A DNA stretch of 64,000 bases from an uncultured Alphaproteobacteria bacterium (GCA_946481105.1 CAMLMM010000002.1:1-64000), one strand, 5' to 3'. Numbered from the stretch's first letter, positions 26,313-35,196 are shown. Numbers and translations: made by a program. The notes: a model not told the origin generated them from the letters alone.

Positions 26313-27887
26313 ATGTCTTATAATGTTGCTACTGTTGCGTCGCCTGCGGCTTCTTCCGCCATAAACCCATTTGCCGGCATGACCGCCAATGGCGGCCCGA
26401 ATGGTATGTTCCTGAATTTTATGGCGATGTTTGGCATGAATCAAGCGGCCAGCACTGATCCCGCACAAAGCACACAATCACTGCAGTTTGGTCAAGCTGG
26501 TTTCAGTTTTGATCCTGCCCTCCTCGTCCTGCCTACTGGCGTTGCCAATTTATCGGAAGACGATCTGCAAAGTCTCCTGACAGCTATCTCATCCGGTCAG
26601 GAAACAACCCTGAGTCCCGAACTTCTGGCAGCACTGACACCAGGCATCCCGTCAACACCTCTTCCAACGACTCCCGTTAAGGTGGCTGCACAGGTTATTT
26701 CAATCGTGCCTGAGGAATTTGATCCCTGTGTGTTAACAGTTACTTCAGAAAATTTGAATCCTCTGACCGTGCCATCAGATGATATGCCAGCGAACCCGCT
26801 TCTGATCGCCAGCGGCTTAAGCCCAGCCCAAATTGAGCAGCTTAAGGATCAGATTGCCGCATCCGCACAAGCCGTAACCGACGCGCAGGATGTCAGTGAT
26901 GGATCTGCAGCTATCGCTATGGTGAATTTCGTGGCAGCTCCTGTTCAGAACAACCCGGCCATAATGGCAAACACGCCACTGGACACGGCTGTTGATATAC
27001 CGGCACTCAACCAAAATCCGGCTGGCCTTGCTATCGCTGCCACTGCTTCCGCACAAGCAGGTGAAGTGGCCAGTGATGCGCCAAAAGCGGCATCTCCTTT
27101 TGCCCAACGCCCGTTGCGCCCCTTTGAAATATCTCAACTGGCACAGGAAGCAGAATCATCGGCTGCGTCCGGCAATGCCCCTGCAACCAATGATGTGGCC
27201 GATGCCGAGCGTCCGGGCGCAGAAGCTTCGGTAAAGGCTGACATTCAGGCAGGACTTGGGAAACTGGATAAGCTCAGCCATTTCTTTATGGCCTCAAATG
27301 GAAACTTTGATATGACATCCGGTATGATACCGACTGCCCTGAATCAAGTTGGCTCAGGTCAATCGACATCCCTGACAACCCCATTGCTCAATAACGCCTC
27401 TGCTGCTGCCAGCCACCCGGCAACTCAAACCATTGCCGTCATGCTTGAAAAGGCCGCCGCAAATGGCGAGGTTAAGGAGCAAACCCTGCGCGTTGAACTG
27501 GACCCACCCGAGCTTGGTCGTGTCCAAATTCAATTAAGCTATGAAAAGGGTGAAGCTATGAAGGTACATCTACTGGCTGAAAAGCAGGAAACGCTGAACC
27601 TTTTGCAACGTGACTCCCATGCGCTTAAAGCCGCCCTGGATCAGGCCGGCGTTAAAATGGACGGTTCCTCCCTGAGCTTTGACATGGCTGGCGGCAACCA
27701 ATCCTTCGACCAGATGCTCGGCCAATTCCATGACGGGCGGTCCAGTCATTCACACCAAGGATTTTCTTTGGACGGAACGAATGGACATACTGCTCAATCC
27801 GGCACGGAAACAACCGTGATGCAGGTGAAAATGAATAACATTCCTGACTTTTCCAATGGAAACCTCAGCTATGATTTCTTTGCCTAG
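26313..27887 (+). CDS. fliK: Flagellar hook-length control protein FliK
   Basis: 524 residues. The N-terminal ~370 are Ala/Pro/Gln/Ser-rich and poorly structured, as in FliK molecular rulers. The C-terminal domain has the family core LRVELDPPELGRVQIQLSY, then ALKAALDQAGVKM. It determines when export switches from hook to filament subunits. The last gene of the flagellar run; its stop shares CTAG with the convergent corA-type gene. Confidence 0.9.
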   Translation: MSYNVATVASPAASSAINPFAGMTANGGPNGMFLNFMAMFGMNQAASTDPAQSTQSLQFGQAGFSFDPALLVLPTGVANLSEDDLQSLLTAISSGQETTLSPELLAALTPGIPSTPLPTTPVKVAAQVISIVPEEFDPCVLTVTSENLNPLTVPSDDMPANPLLIASGLSPAQIEQLKDQIAASAQAVTDAQDVSDGSAAIAMVNFVAAPVQNNPAIMANTPLDTAVDIPALNQNPAGLAIAATASAQAGEVASDAPKAASPFAQRPLRPFEISQLAQEAESSAASGNAPATNDVADAERPGAEASVKADIQAGLGKLDKLSHFFMASNGNFDMTSGMIPTALNQVGSGQSTSLTTPLLNNASAAASHPATQTIAVMLEKAAANGEVKEQTLRVELDPPELGRVQIQLSYEKGEAMKVHLLAEKQETLNLLQRDSHALKAALDQAGVKMDGSSLSFDMAGGNQSFDQMLGQFHDGRSSHSHQGFSLDGTNGHTAQSGTETTVMQVKMNNIPDFSNGNLSYDFFA

Positions 27888-28873
27888 AGCCAGTTTCGTT
27901 TGCGGAAATACAAATAGGGCATCAGCGCTGACAGGAACATAAGTCCTAAAGCAACAGGATAGCCAAAGTGCATATTGAGTTCAGGCATGAATTCAAAATT
28001 CATGCCGTATATGCTTGCCACCAAGCTAGGTGGCAGGAAAAACACCGTTACAATTGAGAAAATCTTGATAATCAGGTTCTGCTCAACATTGATCATGCCA
28101 AGTAAGGCATCCAGTTGAAACGTAATTTTATCCGACAAAAATGCCGACTGCGTTGTCAAAGCAGCCGCATCGGTAATCAGAATATCGGTATTGGCATCCA
28201 CTTCTTCATCACGTGATACAATCTGCTTGAAAAACACCAGAAGGCGGTTCACGCTATGCAGGCTCTCGTTAATCTTGGAATTCAAATCTGCCGCCGCCCC
28301 TAGACGTTTCAGAACCGCCTTCATAAACTGCGATGTATTTTTGGCTTTGTCCCCTATCACATCTTCACTGAATATATCGTGCGATATCTCATCCAAAGAT
28401 TGCACGACAATTTCGGAATTATAGGCGATGCGGGTAATAATTTCTTCCAGCAGCCCTTCCAGCACATGATTAGGTGTTGGAAATGGATCGCATGATTTAT
28501 GCAGCCTGTTGGCAAAATTCCGGAATGACGTGGGGTCGATATCATGAACCGTGAGCATTAGCTGCGGGGTCAAAATAAAGGTAACCGCCGATGTCCCCGG
28601 ATGCGGGCTGTCTACTTTGGTAATGAGGGCAGCGGTCATATAGGCAATACCGTCTTCTACGTAAAGACGATTCAAAACATGGTTCTTCCAGATTTCCTTT
28701 TTACTGGGAATCTGGACGCCGATTTGTTCTTCAATAACCTTTAAGTCATTTTCATCCGGGTTGCGCACATCGACCCAAAGCGTATTGGCGGGGATTTTCT
28801 GTCCCTGCTCAAGCGCCCCCGATTCAATCCGTTTGTCGTTTTTAAAGTATATGAAAATCATGGAAATACTCAT
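27884..28873 (-). CDS. CorA-family divalent cation transporter
   Basis: Inner-membrane magnesium (or cobalt/nickel/zinc) channel. About 329 residues: a large cytoplasmic domain, a long helix, two C-terminal membrane helices and the signature YGMNFEFMPEL between them (GMN motif at the pore mouth). The C terminus ends in basic RKRNW. Starts at 28894, 28873 and 28861 are possible; 28873 (MSISMIF) is used without a decisive Shine-Dalgarno. A second, unrelated Mg transporter (mgtE) is in this window. Confidence 0.92.
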   Translation of the reverse strand: MSISMIFIYFKNDKRIESGALEQGQKIPANTLWVDVRNPDENDLKVIEEQIGVQIPSKKEIWKNHVLNRLYVEDGIAYMTAALITKVDSPHPGTSAVTFILTPQLMLTVHDIDPTSFRNFANRLHKSCDPFPTPNHVLEGLLEEIITRIAYNSEIVVQSLDEISHDIFSEDVIGDKAKNTSQFMKAVLKRLGAAADLNSKINESLHSVNRLLVFFKQIVSRDEEVDANTDILITDAAALTTQSAFLSDKITFQLDALLGMINVEQNLIIKIFSIVTVFFLPPSLVASIYGMNFEFMPELNMHFGYPVALGLMFLSALMPYLYFRKRNWL

Positions 28874-28962
28874 GCCATGGCTTGAAAAATTCACCCACTA
28901 TGCTGTCAGAAATATCTTTACCATTTGTTAACGCAGCCTCTAGTATAGTTATAACTGTGTAA

Positions 28963-28985
28963 GGCGCAGGACCGCGCCCGTTTTT
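28963..28985 (+). terminator. Hairpin with T-run in the leader of the flagellin-like gene
   Basis: GGCGC (28963-28967) pairs with GCGCC (28974-28978) around a 6-nt loop, followed by CGTTTTT. It sits about 28 nt before the start codon of the downstream plus-strand gene and has no plus-strand gene upstream to terminate. It may act as an attenuator; strength is modest. Confidence 0.4.
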
Positions 28986-29012
28986 GACGACCCCAGAAAG
29001 GAGGTAAACACA

Positions 29013-29789
29013 ATGACTTCTACAATTTTTATTTCATCTCCTCTTCGTAAATCTGCGCCATCTCTGGTGGATAATCCAGCCGCTAACGATGTTTTATGCG
29101 CCATTATCGCCGGTGAAGAAAAACATCTCACACCCCTTGTCGAATATTTTAACCGCTCCCTGCGAATTCTTGAATCATCTCTCAAATTTGCACAAGATAT
29201 AATCGCCATTCTCGAGGAACTGGGCGGCATCACCGTCCGTGCCAAGAATTTTATCCAAGAACCTAACGGCGATACACGCTATGCGACTCAAATTGAAGAG
29301 CAGCGAGCCCGCTTTGAAACGGCATTAAAGAAACTAGATATTCAAGCAAGCCAGTCAACATGCGAAGATATCAATATGATGATGGGTGATAATTTGACCA
29401 CTGTATTCGATATAGAACAGCAACATAAAATGGTAACCCCAGGCATGATAATGACATCAAGCGGCCTTGGCTTCCGTAAACCCGACTTTACCATGCTGGG
29501 CAAGATACAAAACTCCCGTATTGATGTCATGAATGCCATTGATATTGCCGTTTCGCTGCGCAATCTTATCCAAGGGGATATCTACACGATTATGGACCGC
29601 CGCGATTTCTCTGTTCTGGCGATTGAATCGGCTCAACGGGGATGTCAGAAGGTCAAAACACTCAAGGCTCACAGCGAACAGCCTGCCTATCTTAAAATTC
29701 GGGACAAAGCCCTGCCCTTTGAGCTGGCAGACCAGGCGCAAACCCAGATATTTGAAAATTTTGCCCGCAAAAGCGGGACGGAGGAATAA
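29013..29789 (+). CDS. Flagellin-like protein lacking terminal D0 regions (tentative)
   Basis: 258 residues, no signal peptide. The central part follows the order seen in alphaproteobacterial flagellins: YATQIEEQRARFETALKKLD, then DNLTTVFDIE, SGLGF, a helix with NAIDIAVSLRN, and RRDFSVLAIES. Flagellins show YATQ..., a VVFNE-type strand, S-x-G-L-G-L and NRQDFT at equivalent places. The polymerising ends are missing: no N-terminal SLR/LQRLSSG-type segment and no terminal ANQ...L-R-L-F. It has an excellent Shine-Dalgarno (AAAGGAGG) and sits 3 nt before flbT. The relationship is my pattern recognition and needs a profile search. Confidence 0.55.
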   Translation: MTSTIFISSPLRKSAPSLVDNPAANDVLCAIIAGEEKHLTPLVEYFNRSLRILESSLKFAQDIIAILEELGGITVRAKNFIQEPNGDTRYATQIEEQRARFETALKKLDIQASQSTCEDINMMMGDNLTTVFDIEQQHKMVTPGMIMTSSGLGFRKPDFTMLGKIQNSRIDVMNAIDIAVSLRNLIQGDIYTIMDRRDFSVLAIESAQRGCQKVKTLKAHSEQPAYLKIRDKALPFELADQAQTQIFENFARKSGTEE

Positions 29790-29792
29790 ATC

Positions 29793-30197
29793 ATGGCCCT
29801 TATTATCGATCTGAAACCTGGTGAAAAAATTCTGGTCGGCTCCGCCGTCCTGACGAACGACACACAGCGCACCCGCCTGCATATATCGGGGGATACACCT
29901 ATCCTGCGCGAGAAAGACATCATGCAGGAAAGCGAAGCGACCAGTCCCTGCAAAAAAGTTTATTTCATGCTGCAATGTATGTATCTGGCCCGCAACCCAC
30001 GCGAATACCATCCGAAATATTTTGAATTACTCAAGATGATTCAGGAAGCAGCGCCCAGCACCTCCATTTTTTTCCTGAAAATTAATGGCCAGATTATTCA
30101 GGGGCATTATTACAAGGCGCTGCGTGAAGCGCGTGATCTGATAACGCATGAGGAAGAACTGATTGCTAGTGCGGCGCAAAGTATGACCGCTCATTGA
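29793..30197 (+). CDS. flbT: Flagellin synthesis regulator FlbT
   Basis: 134-residue RNA-binding protein. In Caulobacter it binds the flagellin mRNA leader and blocks translation until the hook is complete. Hallmarks are LKPGEKILVGSAVLTN near the N terminus and YHPKYFELLKMI...A-x2-A...YKALREARDLI in the second half. A GGAGG Shine-Dalgarno lies within the preceding gene's end. flaF, its usual partner, is not in the window. Confidence 0.93.
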   Translation: MALIIDLKPGEKILVGSAVLTNDTQRTRLHISGDTPILREKDIMQESEATSPCKKVYFMLQCMYLARNPREYHPKYFELLKMIQEAAPSTSIFFLKINGQIIQGHYYKALREARDLITHEEELIASAAQSMTAH

Positions 30198-30215
30198 TTT
30201 TCATAATCAATGACG

Positions 30216-30242
30216 TTGCATTTTGCTTCATTTCCCTATAAA
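30216..30242 (+). promoter_or_regulatory. Possible promoter for infA
   Basis: TTGCAT (30216-30221) and TATAAA (30237-30242) lie 15 nt apart, about 35 nt before the infA ATG. Spacing is short, so confidence is low, but a strong promoter is expected for infA. Confidence 0.35.
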
Positions 30243-30276
30243 ACAGGGCAGAATTTTTTACCCCTGCAGGAAATGA

Positions 30277-30495
30277 ATGTCTAAAGAAGATCTGATTGAA
30301 TTTAAAGGTGTTATCACCGAAGTGCTGCCCAACGCGATGTTCCGTGTCAAGCTCGAGAATGACCACGAAATCCTCGCGCACACCGCTGGCAAAATGCGCA
30401 AGAACCGTATCCGCGTTCTACAGGGCGACAAAGTCGTTGTTGAAATGACTCCGTATGACCTGACCAAAGGCCGCATTATTTTCCGCGAAAAATAG
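30277..30495 (+). CDS. infA: Translation initiation factor IF-1
   Basis: 72-residue OB-fold protein binding the 30S A site. The whole chain matches the family: [11 protein letters not shown] start, [31 protein letters not shown] and the closing [17 protein letters not shown] precedes the ATG. In many relatives maf follows infA; here an unrelated deaminase gene follows after 4 nt. Confidence 0.98.
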   Translation: MSKEDLIEFKGVITEVLPNAMFRVKLENDHEILAHTAGKMRKNRIRVLQGDKVVVEMTPYDLTKGRIIFREK

Positions 30496-30499
30496 ACGT

Positions 30500-30967
30500 A
30501 TGGCTTCGCCTCAGCACAATTTCTTTCTTGAAAAAGCAATTCAGAAGGCAGAAGAGTCCCTTCTTTCAGGTGGTTTTCCCGCTGGCGCCATTATTGTGAA
30601 AGATAACCAAATTATTGGCGAGGGCATTAGTATTGGGAATATTTTATACGACCCGACCTCACATGGGGAATTATCGTGCATACGCAATGCAAGCAGACAT
30701 GTTCAATCCACTAACTTAGCAAATGCCATCCTTTATGCATCCATGCAACCATGCCTAATGTGTTTCGGTGTAACTATGTGGTGTGGCATAACTGATATCT
30801 TTTATGCGTGTCCTATGAGTAAGGTTGCTAAAGAATATTATGGGGGAACCTATGATACGTCTGTGTTCCAAAGCCACCTCATCCATCCCGTTCGTCAAAC
30901 ACACGTTGCTGAGCTTGAAGAAAAATCCCTGGCGCTCGTACGCAGATGGGAAAATTCTCTCTCATAA
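30500..30967 (+). CDS. Nucleoside/nucleobase deaminase of the CMP/dCMP deaminase fold
   Basis: 155 residues with the zinc-site motifs HGE (about residue 54, in the Thr-Ser-His-Gly-Glu context) and PCLMC (about 88-92). They place it with guanine deaminase-like and tRNA adenosine deaminase-like enzymes. The C-terminal YYGGTYDTSVF segment resembles guanine deaminases. Substrate cannot be assigned from sequence alone. Codon use looks more A/T-rich (many TTA, ATT, AAT) than infA beside it, which may mean later arrival. It follows infA by 4 nt and converges on glpK with a 1-nt gap. Confidence 0.85.
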   Translation: MASPQHNFFLEKAIQKAEESLLSGGFPAGAIIVKDNQIIGEGISIGNILYDPTSHGELSCIRNASRHVQSTNLANAILYASMQPCLMCFGVTMWCGITDIFYACPMSKVAKEYYGGTYDTSVFQSHLIHPVRQTHVAELEEKSLALVRRWENSLS

Positions 30968-30968
30968 T

Positions 30969-32423
30969 TTATATTAACCGCACAATATAATTTTTCCATT
31001 CTTTATAAAATTTGTCCTGACTGGTCATTGCCTGATATTTTTTCTGGCAGTCCCAGTTCGCAGTAATATCATTCAGCGACCTAAATACCCCTGCCCCCAG
31101 CATCGCCAGATAAGCAGCACCCAAAGCCGTTGTTTCAGAACAGGTCGGTTGTTCCACATCCATCTTCATCACATCGGCCAGAAACTGCACCATAAATTCA
31201 TTGGATATCAGTCCACCATCCACGCGCATGGTTGTCAGGTTCAAACCTGAATCCTGCTGAAACGCACTCAGCAGATCGCGTGTCTGATATGCCTGCGCCT
31301 CCAGGGCTGCGCGAACAATATGCGCTTTGGTCGTCCCACGGGTCAGACCGAATATCGCCCCGCGCACATTCGGGTTCCAGTATGGCGCGCCCAAACCCGT
31401 GAAGGCGGGAATAAAATACACCCCGCCATTATCCTTGACCTTGTGCGCAAGCTTATCCGTATCACCACTTGCCTTGATAAATTTCATCTCATCCCGCAGC
31501 CATTGAATAGCAGCTCCGGCTACAAAAATAGAACCTTCCAGCACATAGGCTCTCTCCTGCCCAACCCAATACCCCAGGCTAGTCAGAAGTTTATGTGTTG
31601 ATAGTTTGACCTGTGGACCGATATTCATCAGGGCAAAACAACCTGTACCATAGGTCGACTTAATCATCCCCTCCTTAAAGCACGCCTGCCCGACGAGCGC
31701 GGCTTGCTGGTCCCCTGCCATACCTGTGATCGGCAAGCTCTTGGGAATAATCCCTGAGGCCGTATACCCAAATGATGACGCATTTTCTTTCACCACCGGC
31801 AACAGCGATTCAGGAATACCAAATATCGCCAGCAATTCCCGGTCCCATTGCAAGCTATGAATATTAAACAACATCGTCCGTGACGCATTGGTGGCATCCG
31901 TGGCATGAACCTGCCCGCCTGTCAGGCGCCATAACAGAAAAGAGTCGATTGTTCCGAAGGCCAGGTGGCCCGCTTGCGCGTCTTCCCATGCCCCAGGTGT
32001 ATTATCAAGTATCCAGCGAATTTTCGTCGCTGAAAAATATGGGTCCAGCAGCAACCCGGTTCTTTCCCGGATGATCTTCTCATGCCCGGCCTTGCGTAAC
32101 GCTCCGCAATAATCCGCCGTCCGCCGGTCCTGCCAGACAATCGCGTTATACAAAGGCTGACCCGTGCGGCGGTCCCATATAATTGTCGTCTCACGCTGAT
32201 TGGTAATACCGATGGCCTGCGCATCCGGATGTTTCTTGTGCACATCACGTAAAACTGCCAGCGTGTCATTCCAGATATCTTCCGGGTTCTGCTCGACCCA
32301 GCCGCTATGCGGATAATGTAACGTCAGTTCTTTCTGGCTGGTGGTCAGCGGCTGGCCACGTTCATCAAATACCATGGCACGGCTGCTGCTGGTCCCCTGG
32401 TCAATGGCAATGACTTTAGGCAT
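30969..32423 (-). CDS. glpK: Glycerol kinase
   Basis: Phosphorylates glycerol to glycerol-3-phosphate with ATP. 484 residues from the ATG at 32423. The FGGY-kinase N-terminal phosphate loop IDQGTSSSRAMVFD, NQRETTI, and DATNASRTMLFN are present. The C-terminal signature LRVDGG-type segment reads MRVDGGLISNEFM. The start overlaps the glpD stop by 8 nt, so the two are one operon; product and substrate match (glycerol to dihydroxyacetone phosphate). Confidence 0.97.
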   Translation of the reverse strand: MPKVIAIDQGTSSSRAMVFDERGQPLTTSQKELTLHYPHSGWVEQNPEDIWNDTLAVLRDVHKKHPDAQAIGITNQRETTIIWDRRTGQPLYNAIVWQDRRTADYCGALRKAGHEKIIRERTGLLLDPYFSATKIRWILDNTPGAWEDAQAGHLAFGTIDSFLLWRLTGGQVHATDATNASRTMLFNIHSLQWDRELLAIFGIPESLLPVVKENASSFGYTASGIIPKSLPITGMAGDQQAALVGQACFKEGMIKSTYGTGCFALMNIGPQVKLSTHKLLTSLGYWVGQERAYVLEGSIFVAGAAIQWLRDEMKFIKASGDTDKLAHKVKDNGGVYFIPAFTGLGAPYWNPNVRGAIFGLTRGTTKAHIVRAALEAQAYQTRDLLSAFQQDSGLNLTTMRVDGGLISNEFMVQFLADVMKMDVEQPTCSETTALGAAYLAMLGAGVFRSLNDITANWDCQKKYQAMTSQDKFYKEWKNYIVRLI

Positions 32424-33765
32424 CCAAAGCATCCTTCCTGATTAATTCAAATCTCGCGCGCGCATCGCCAATAGCATCAGGCGTGAGATGCAAGCCCCAC
32501 TTGGTCCGCCGCCACAAAATATCGTCCAGCGTCGTGACAAATTCCTCTTCAATAAAATAATGAATTATTTCATCTGTGAGCAAAGTGGGGATTTGATTTA
32601 TATCCACTGTGGTAACGGGTAACGGTTTCGTTGATGTCCAGGGAAGCCCCATCTGCGGCAGAACCGGGCGTAACTGACCTAATGCCTCCTCGGCCAAGGG
32701 ACGGTAAGTTGTCAATTTGCCACCAAAAATCGACAGAAGCGTCGGCCCACGGGACTCATCACGGTAAAATTTATAGTCGCGCGTGACTTTGCGCGCATCA
32801 GTTTTATGATCGTCAAATAAAGGACGCACCCCGCTATACGACCAAACGATATCTTTTGCTTCAATCTGGCTTTCAAAAAACGTATTGACGCAACTAATAA
32901 GATAATCGCGTTCTATGTCTGTCAGTTTCGCGCGGGATGGGTCACCATAAAAATCAGTCTCTGTAGTTCCGATCAATGTGTATTTTCCTTCATACGGGAA
33001 CACAAAAACGATACGGCCGTCCGGCTGTTGCAGCATATAGGCCTGATCACCGTCATACAGACGCGGGACAACGATATGACTGCCCTGCACCAGACGCAAT
33101 TGCGGCATATCCGGAGTTACCATGCCAGTCGCATCCAGAAACTGCCGGGCCGATGGTCCCGTCGCATTGATAACCACTCTGGCCGCGAATTTTTCAGACG
33201 GTGTTTTGATATGCCATATGTTACCTTCGACATTCAGCCCCGTACAAGGTATCCGTGTCCGTATATCGGCCCCCAGGCGTCTGGCATCCAGGGCGTTGAT
33301 AACCACAAGCCGCGCATCATCCACCCAGCAATCGGAATAAACAAACCCGGTTTGCTGCCCCGGTTTTAAAGATTTCCCAAATGGATGTGCGGCCAGATTC
33401 ACACGTCCCGACTTGGGCAGTGTCTGCAACGGCCATAAATGGTCATAGATAAATAATCCAGCCTGCACCACCCAGGCCGGACGTGTCGCATTATTCTGGG
33501 GAATGCATAAACGAAGGGGGCGGACTATCTGCGGCGCGATGCGCAGCATCACTTCACGTTCGGCGAGCGACTTGCGGACCAGCCCGAATTCGTAGAATTC
33601 AAGATAACGCAGCCCGCCATGAATCATCTTGGAACTCGCCGATGATGTTCCGGCAGCCAGGTCGCCTCTTTCAAGTAACAAAACCTTCAGCCCACGACCA
33701 GCGGCATCGCGGGCGATGCCCGCCCCGTTAATGCCTCCACCGATAACGCATAAATCATATATCAT
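32416..33765 (-). CDS. glpD: Aerobic glycerol-3-phosphate dehydrogenase
   Basis: Membrane-peripheral FAD enzyme that oxidises glycerol-3-phosphate and reduces quinone. 449 residues from the ATG at 33765: the dinucleotide loop VIGGGINGAGIARDAAGRG lies at the very N terminus, which decides this start over one at 33834. SSKMIHGGLRYLE and FGGKLTTYR are family blocks. It is about 50 residues shorter than the E. coli enzyme, with a reduced C-terminal helical domain (YFIEEEFVTTLDDILWRRTK). First gene of the glpD-glpK operon. Confidence 0.95.
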   Translation of the reverse strand: MIYDLCVIGGGINGAGIARDAAGRGLKVLLLERGDLAAGTSSASSKMIHGGLRYLEFYEFGLVRKSLAEREVMLRIAPQIVRPLRLCIPQNNATRPAWVVQAGLFIYDHLWPLQTLPKSGRVNLAAHPFGKSLKPGQQTGFVYSDCWVDDARLVVINALDARRLGADIRTRIPCTGLNVEGNIWHIKTPSEKFAARVVINATGPSARQFLDATGMVTPDMPQLRLVQGSHIVVPRLYDGDQAYMLQQPDGRIVFVFPYEGKYTLIGTTETDFYGDPSRAKLTDIERDYLISCVNTFFESQIEAKDIVWSYSGVRPLFDDHKTDARKVTRDYKFYRDESRGPTLLSIFGGKLTTYRPLAEEALGQLRPVLPQMGLPWTSTKPLPVTTVDINQIPTLLTDEIIHYFIEEEFVTTLDDILWRRTKWGLHLTPDAIGDARARFELIRKDALDA

Positions 33766-33837
33766 ACGCTCATGGTACACGAAGCCGTCTATCTGCCAAC
33801 CCTTCCTTTTCATAATTTTCACTATAAAAAGCAAACA

Positions 33838-33866
33838 TTGACGGATAAAAAATGACAGGATATCCT
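33838..33866 (+). promoter_or_regulatory. Putative sigma70-type promoter for greA leader
   Basis: TTGACG (33838-33843), 17-nt spacer, TATCCT (33861-33866). Predicted start near 33873 lies only a few bases before the hairpin at 33879-33896. Confidence 0.5.
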
Positions 33867-33878
33867 CACCCTTGAACT

Positions 33879-33906
33879 CCCGCCGCTTTCGGCGGGTTCA
33901 TCTTTT
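33879..33906 (+). terminator. Intrinsic-terminator-like hairpin in the greA leader
   Basis: A perfect 7-bp stem CCCGCCG / CGGCGGG with CTTT loop (33879-33896) is followed by TTCATCTTTTT. No plus-strand gene lies upstream, so it should end transcripts initiated at the greA promoter itself. It lies 28 nt before the greA ATG. Escherichia coli greA has comparable leader terminators that yield short GraL RNAs; equivalence is inference. Confidence 0.65.
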
Positions 33907-33923
33907 TAATGAATGAGGTTTTT

Positions 33924-34397
33924 ATGGACAAAATCCCTATGACAAGCGAAGGTTTTCTGGTTCTTGAAGCAGAACTCAAGAATCTCAAATCAGTCGAACG
34001 CCCGGCGGTTATTGCCGCGATTGCCGAAGCCCGCGCCCATGGTGATTTGTCCGAAAATGCCGAATATCACGCGGCCCGCGAACGCCAGAGCTTTATCGAA
34101 GGCCGTATCAAGGAACTGGATGCCGTCATCTCCCTTGCCCAGATTATCGATCCTAAAACCCTGTCCGGTGATGTGGTTAAATTTGGTGCGACCGTCATTC
34201 TCGCCGATGAAGATACGGATGAAGAGTTGAAATTCCAGATTGTCGGCCAATATGAATCAGATGCCGATAACGGTAAGATTTCGGTGACCGCCCCGATGGC
34301 ACGCGCCCTTATCGGCAAAAGCGTCGGGGATTCGGTCGAGGTCAACTCGCCCAAAGGCCGTAAAATCTATGAAATTTTAATGGTGATGTATAAATAA
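33924..34397 (+). CDS. greA: Transcription elongation factor GreA
   Basis: 157-residue factor that enters the RNA polymerase secondary channel and stimulates cleavage of backtracked RNA. The N-terminal coiled coil carries the catalytic tip acidic pair in [17 protein letters not shown]; the C-terminal FKBP-like domain ends [10 protein letters not shown]. The ATG at 33924 follows TGAGG at good spacing; the in-frame ATG at 33909 is less likely. Its stop overlaps the next start by 1 nt (TAATG). Confidence 0.96.
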   Translation: MDKIPMTSEGFLVLEAELKNLKSVERPAVIAAIAEARAHGDLSENAEYHAARERQSFIEGRIKELDAVISLAQIIDPKTLSGDVVKFGATVILADEDTDEELKFQIVGQYESDADNGKISVTAPMARALIGKSVGDSVEVNSPKGRKIYEILMVMYK

Positions 34398-35098
34398 TGC
34401 CTCAGCCCCATATCCTTGTTATACGGCATATGTATTCCGCCGATCTTTTCACGCTCGACGATATTTTTCGTGAAAGGAATTACAAGGTAACCAAGGTTGA
34501 AGGCTATACCGCCGATTTGAAAACCCTTAATCCGCTGGATTATGACGCCGTTATCGTATTGGGTGGCGCGATGGGTGTATATGATACCGACAAATTTCCC
34601 TTCCTGCATGATGAAATTGCGCTGATGCAAAAATGTCTGGCTGCCGATCACCCTATTCTTGGCATCTGCCTGGGCGCGCAGCTTATGGCCGCCGCCGCAG
34701 GTGAGAAGGTTTACAAAGGAACGAACGGCAAAGAAATCGGTATGATGAATATCACGCTGACTGACGAAGGCCAAAAATCACCTTTCCGTCATTTCGACCC
34801 GTCACTTACCCGCATCCTGCAATGGCATGGCGATACTTTTGACCTGCCAAAATCGGCAACCTTGCTGGCGTCTTCCGATAAATACGTCAATCAGGCTTAC
34901 AGTATCGGTAAAAAGGCCTTTGCTGTACAGTTTCATCCCGAAGTGCATTTAGCCGGATTTGAAAATACGCTGGTCGAATGCTCCAGCCAGGTCGATGTTC
35001 TGGCCTTGCGTGCCGAAGCACAAAAATATATGCCCACAATGATAAGGCAGATGTACGCGTTTACTGATGATTTGCTGGAAGTGTGGAATATAGTATAG
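34397..35098 (+). CDS. Class I glutamine amidotransferase-like protein
   Basis: 233-residue soluble protein with a complete catalytic triad: nucleophile Cys in GICLGAQ, His and Glu in FHPE. An oxyanion loop GGAMGVYD is present. This is the GuaA-N/GMP-synthase-like family often annotated as a type 1 glutamine amidotransferase; the acceptor reaction is unknown. The gene overlaps greA by 1 nt, suggesting co-transcription. A tRNA gene on the other strand begins 9 nt downstream. Confidence 0.88.
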   Translation: MPQPHILVIRHMYSADLFTLDDIFRERNYKVTKVEGYTADLKTLNPLDYDAVIVLGGAMGVYDTDKFPFLHDEIALMQKCLAADHPILGICLGAQLMAAAAGEKVYKGTNGKEIGMMNITLTDEGQKSPFRHFDPSLTRILQWHGDTFDLPKSATLLASSDKYVNQAYSIGKKAFAVQFHPEVHLAGFENTLVECSSQVDVLALRAEAQKYMPTMIRQMYAFTDDLLEVWNIV

Positions 35099-35106
35099 AT
35101 AAAAAA

Positions 35107-35183
35107 TGGCGATCCCGGCAGGACTCGAACCTGCAACCCTCTGCTTAGAAGGCAGATGCTCTATCCAGTTGAGCTACGGGACC
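35107..35183 (-). tRNA. tRNA-Arg (anticodon TCT)
   Basis: 77 nt with encoded CCA. Acceptor stem GGTCCCG/CGGGATC (one G-T pair), D loop AGCTCAACTGGATAGAGC, anticodon loop centred on TCT, T loop GGTTCGAGTCC. Reads AGA (and AGG by wobble). Confidence 0.97.
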
Positions 35184-35196
35184 GTAACACCACCCT

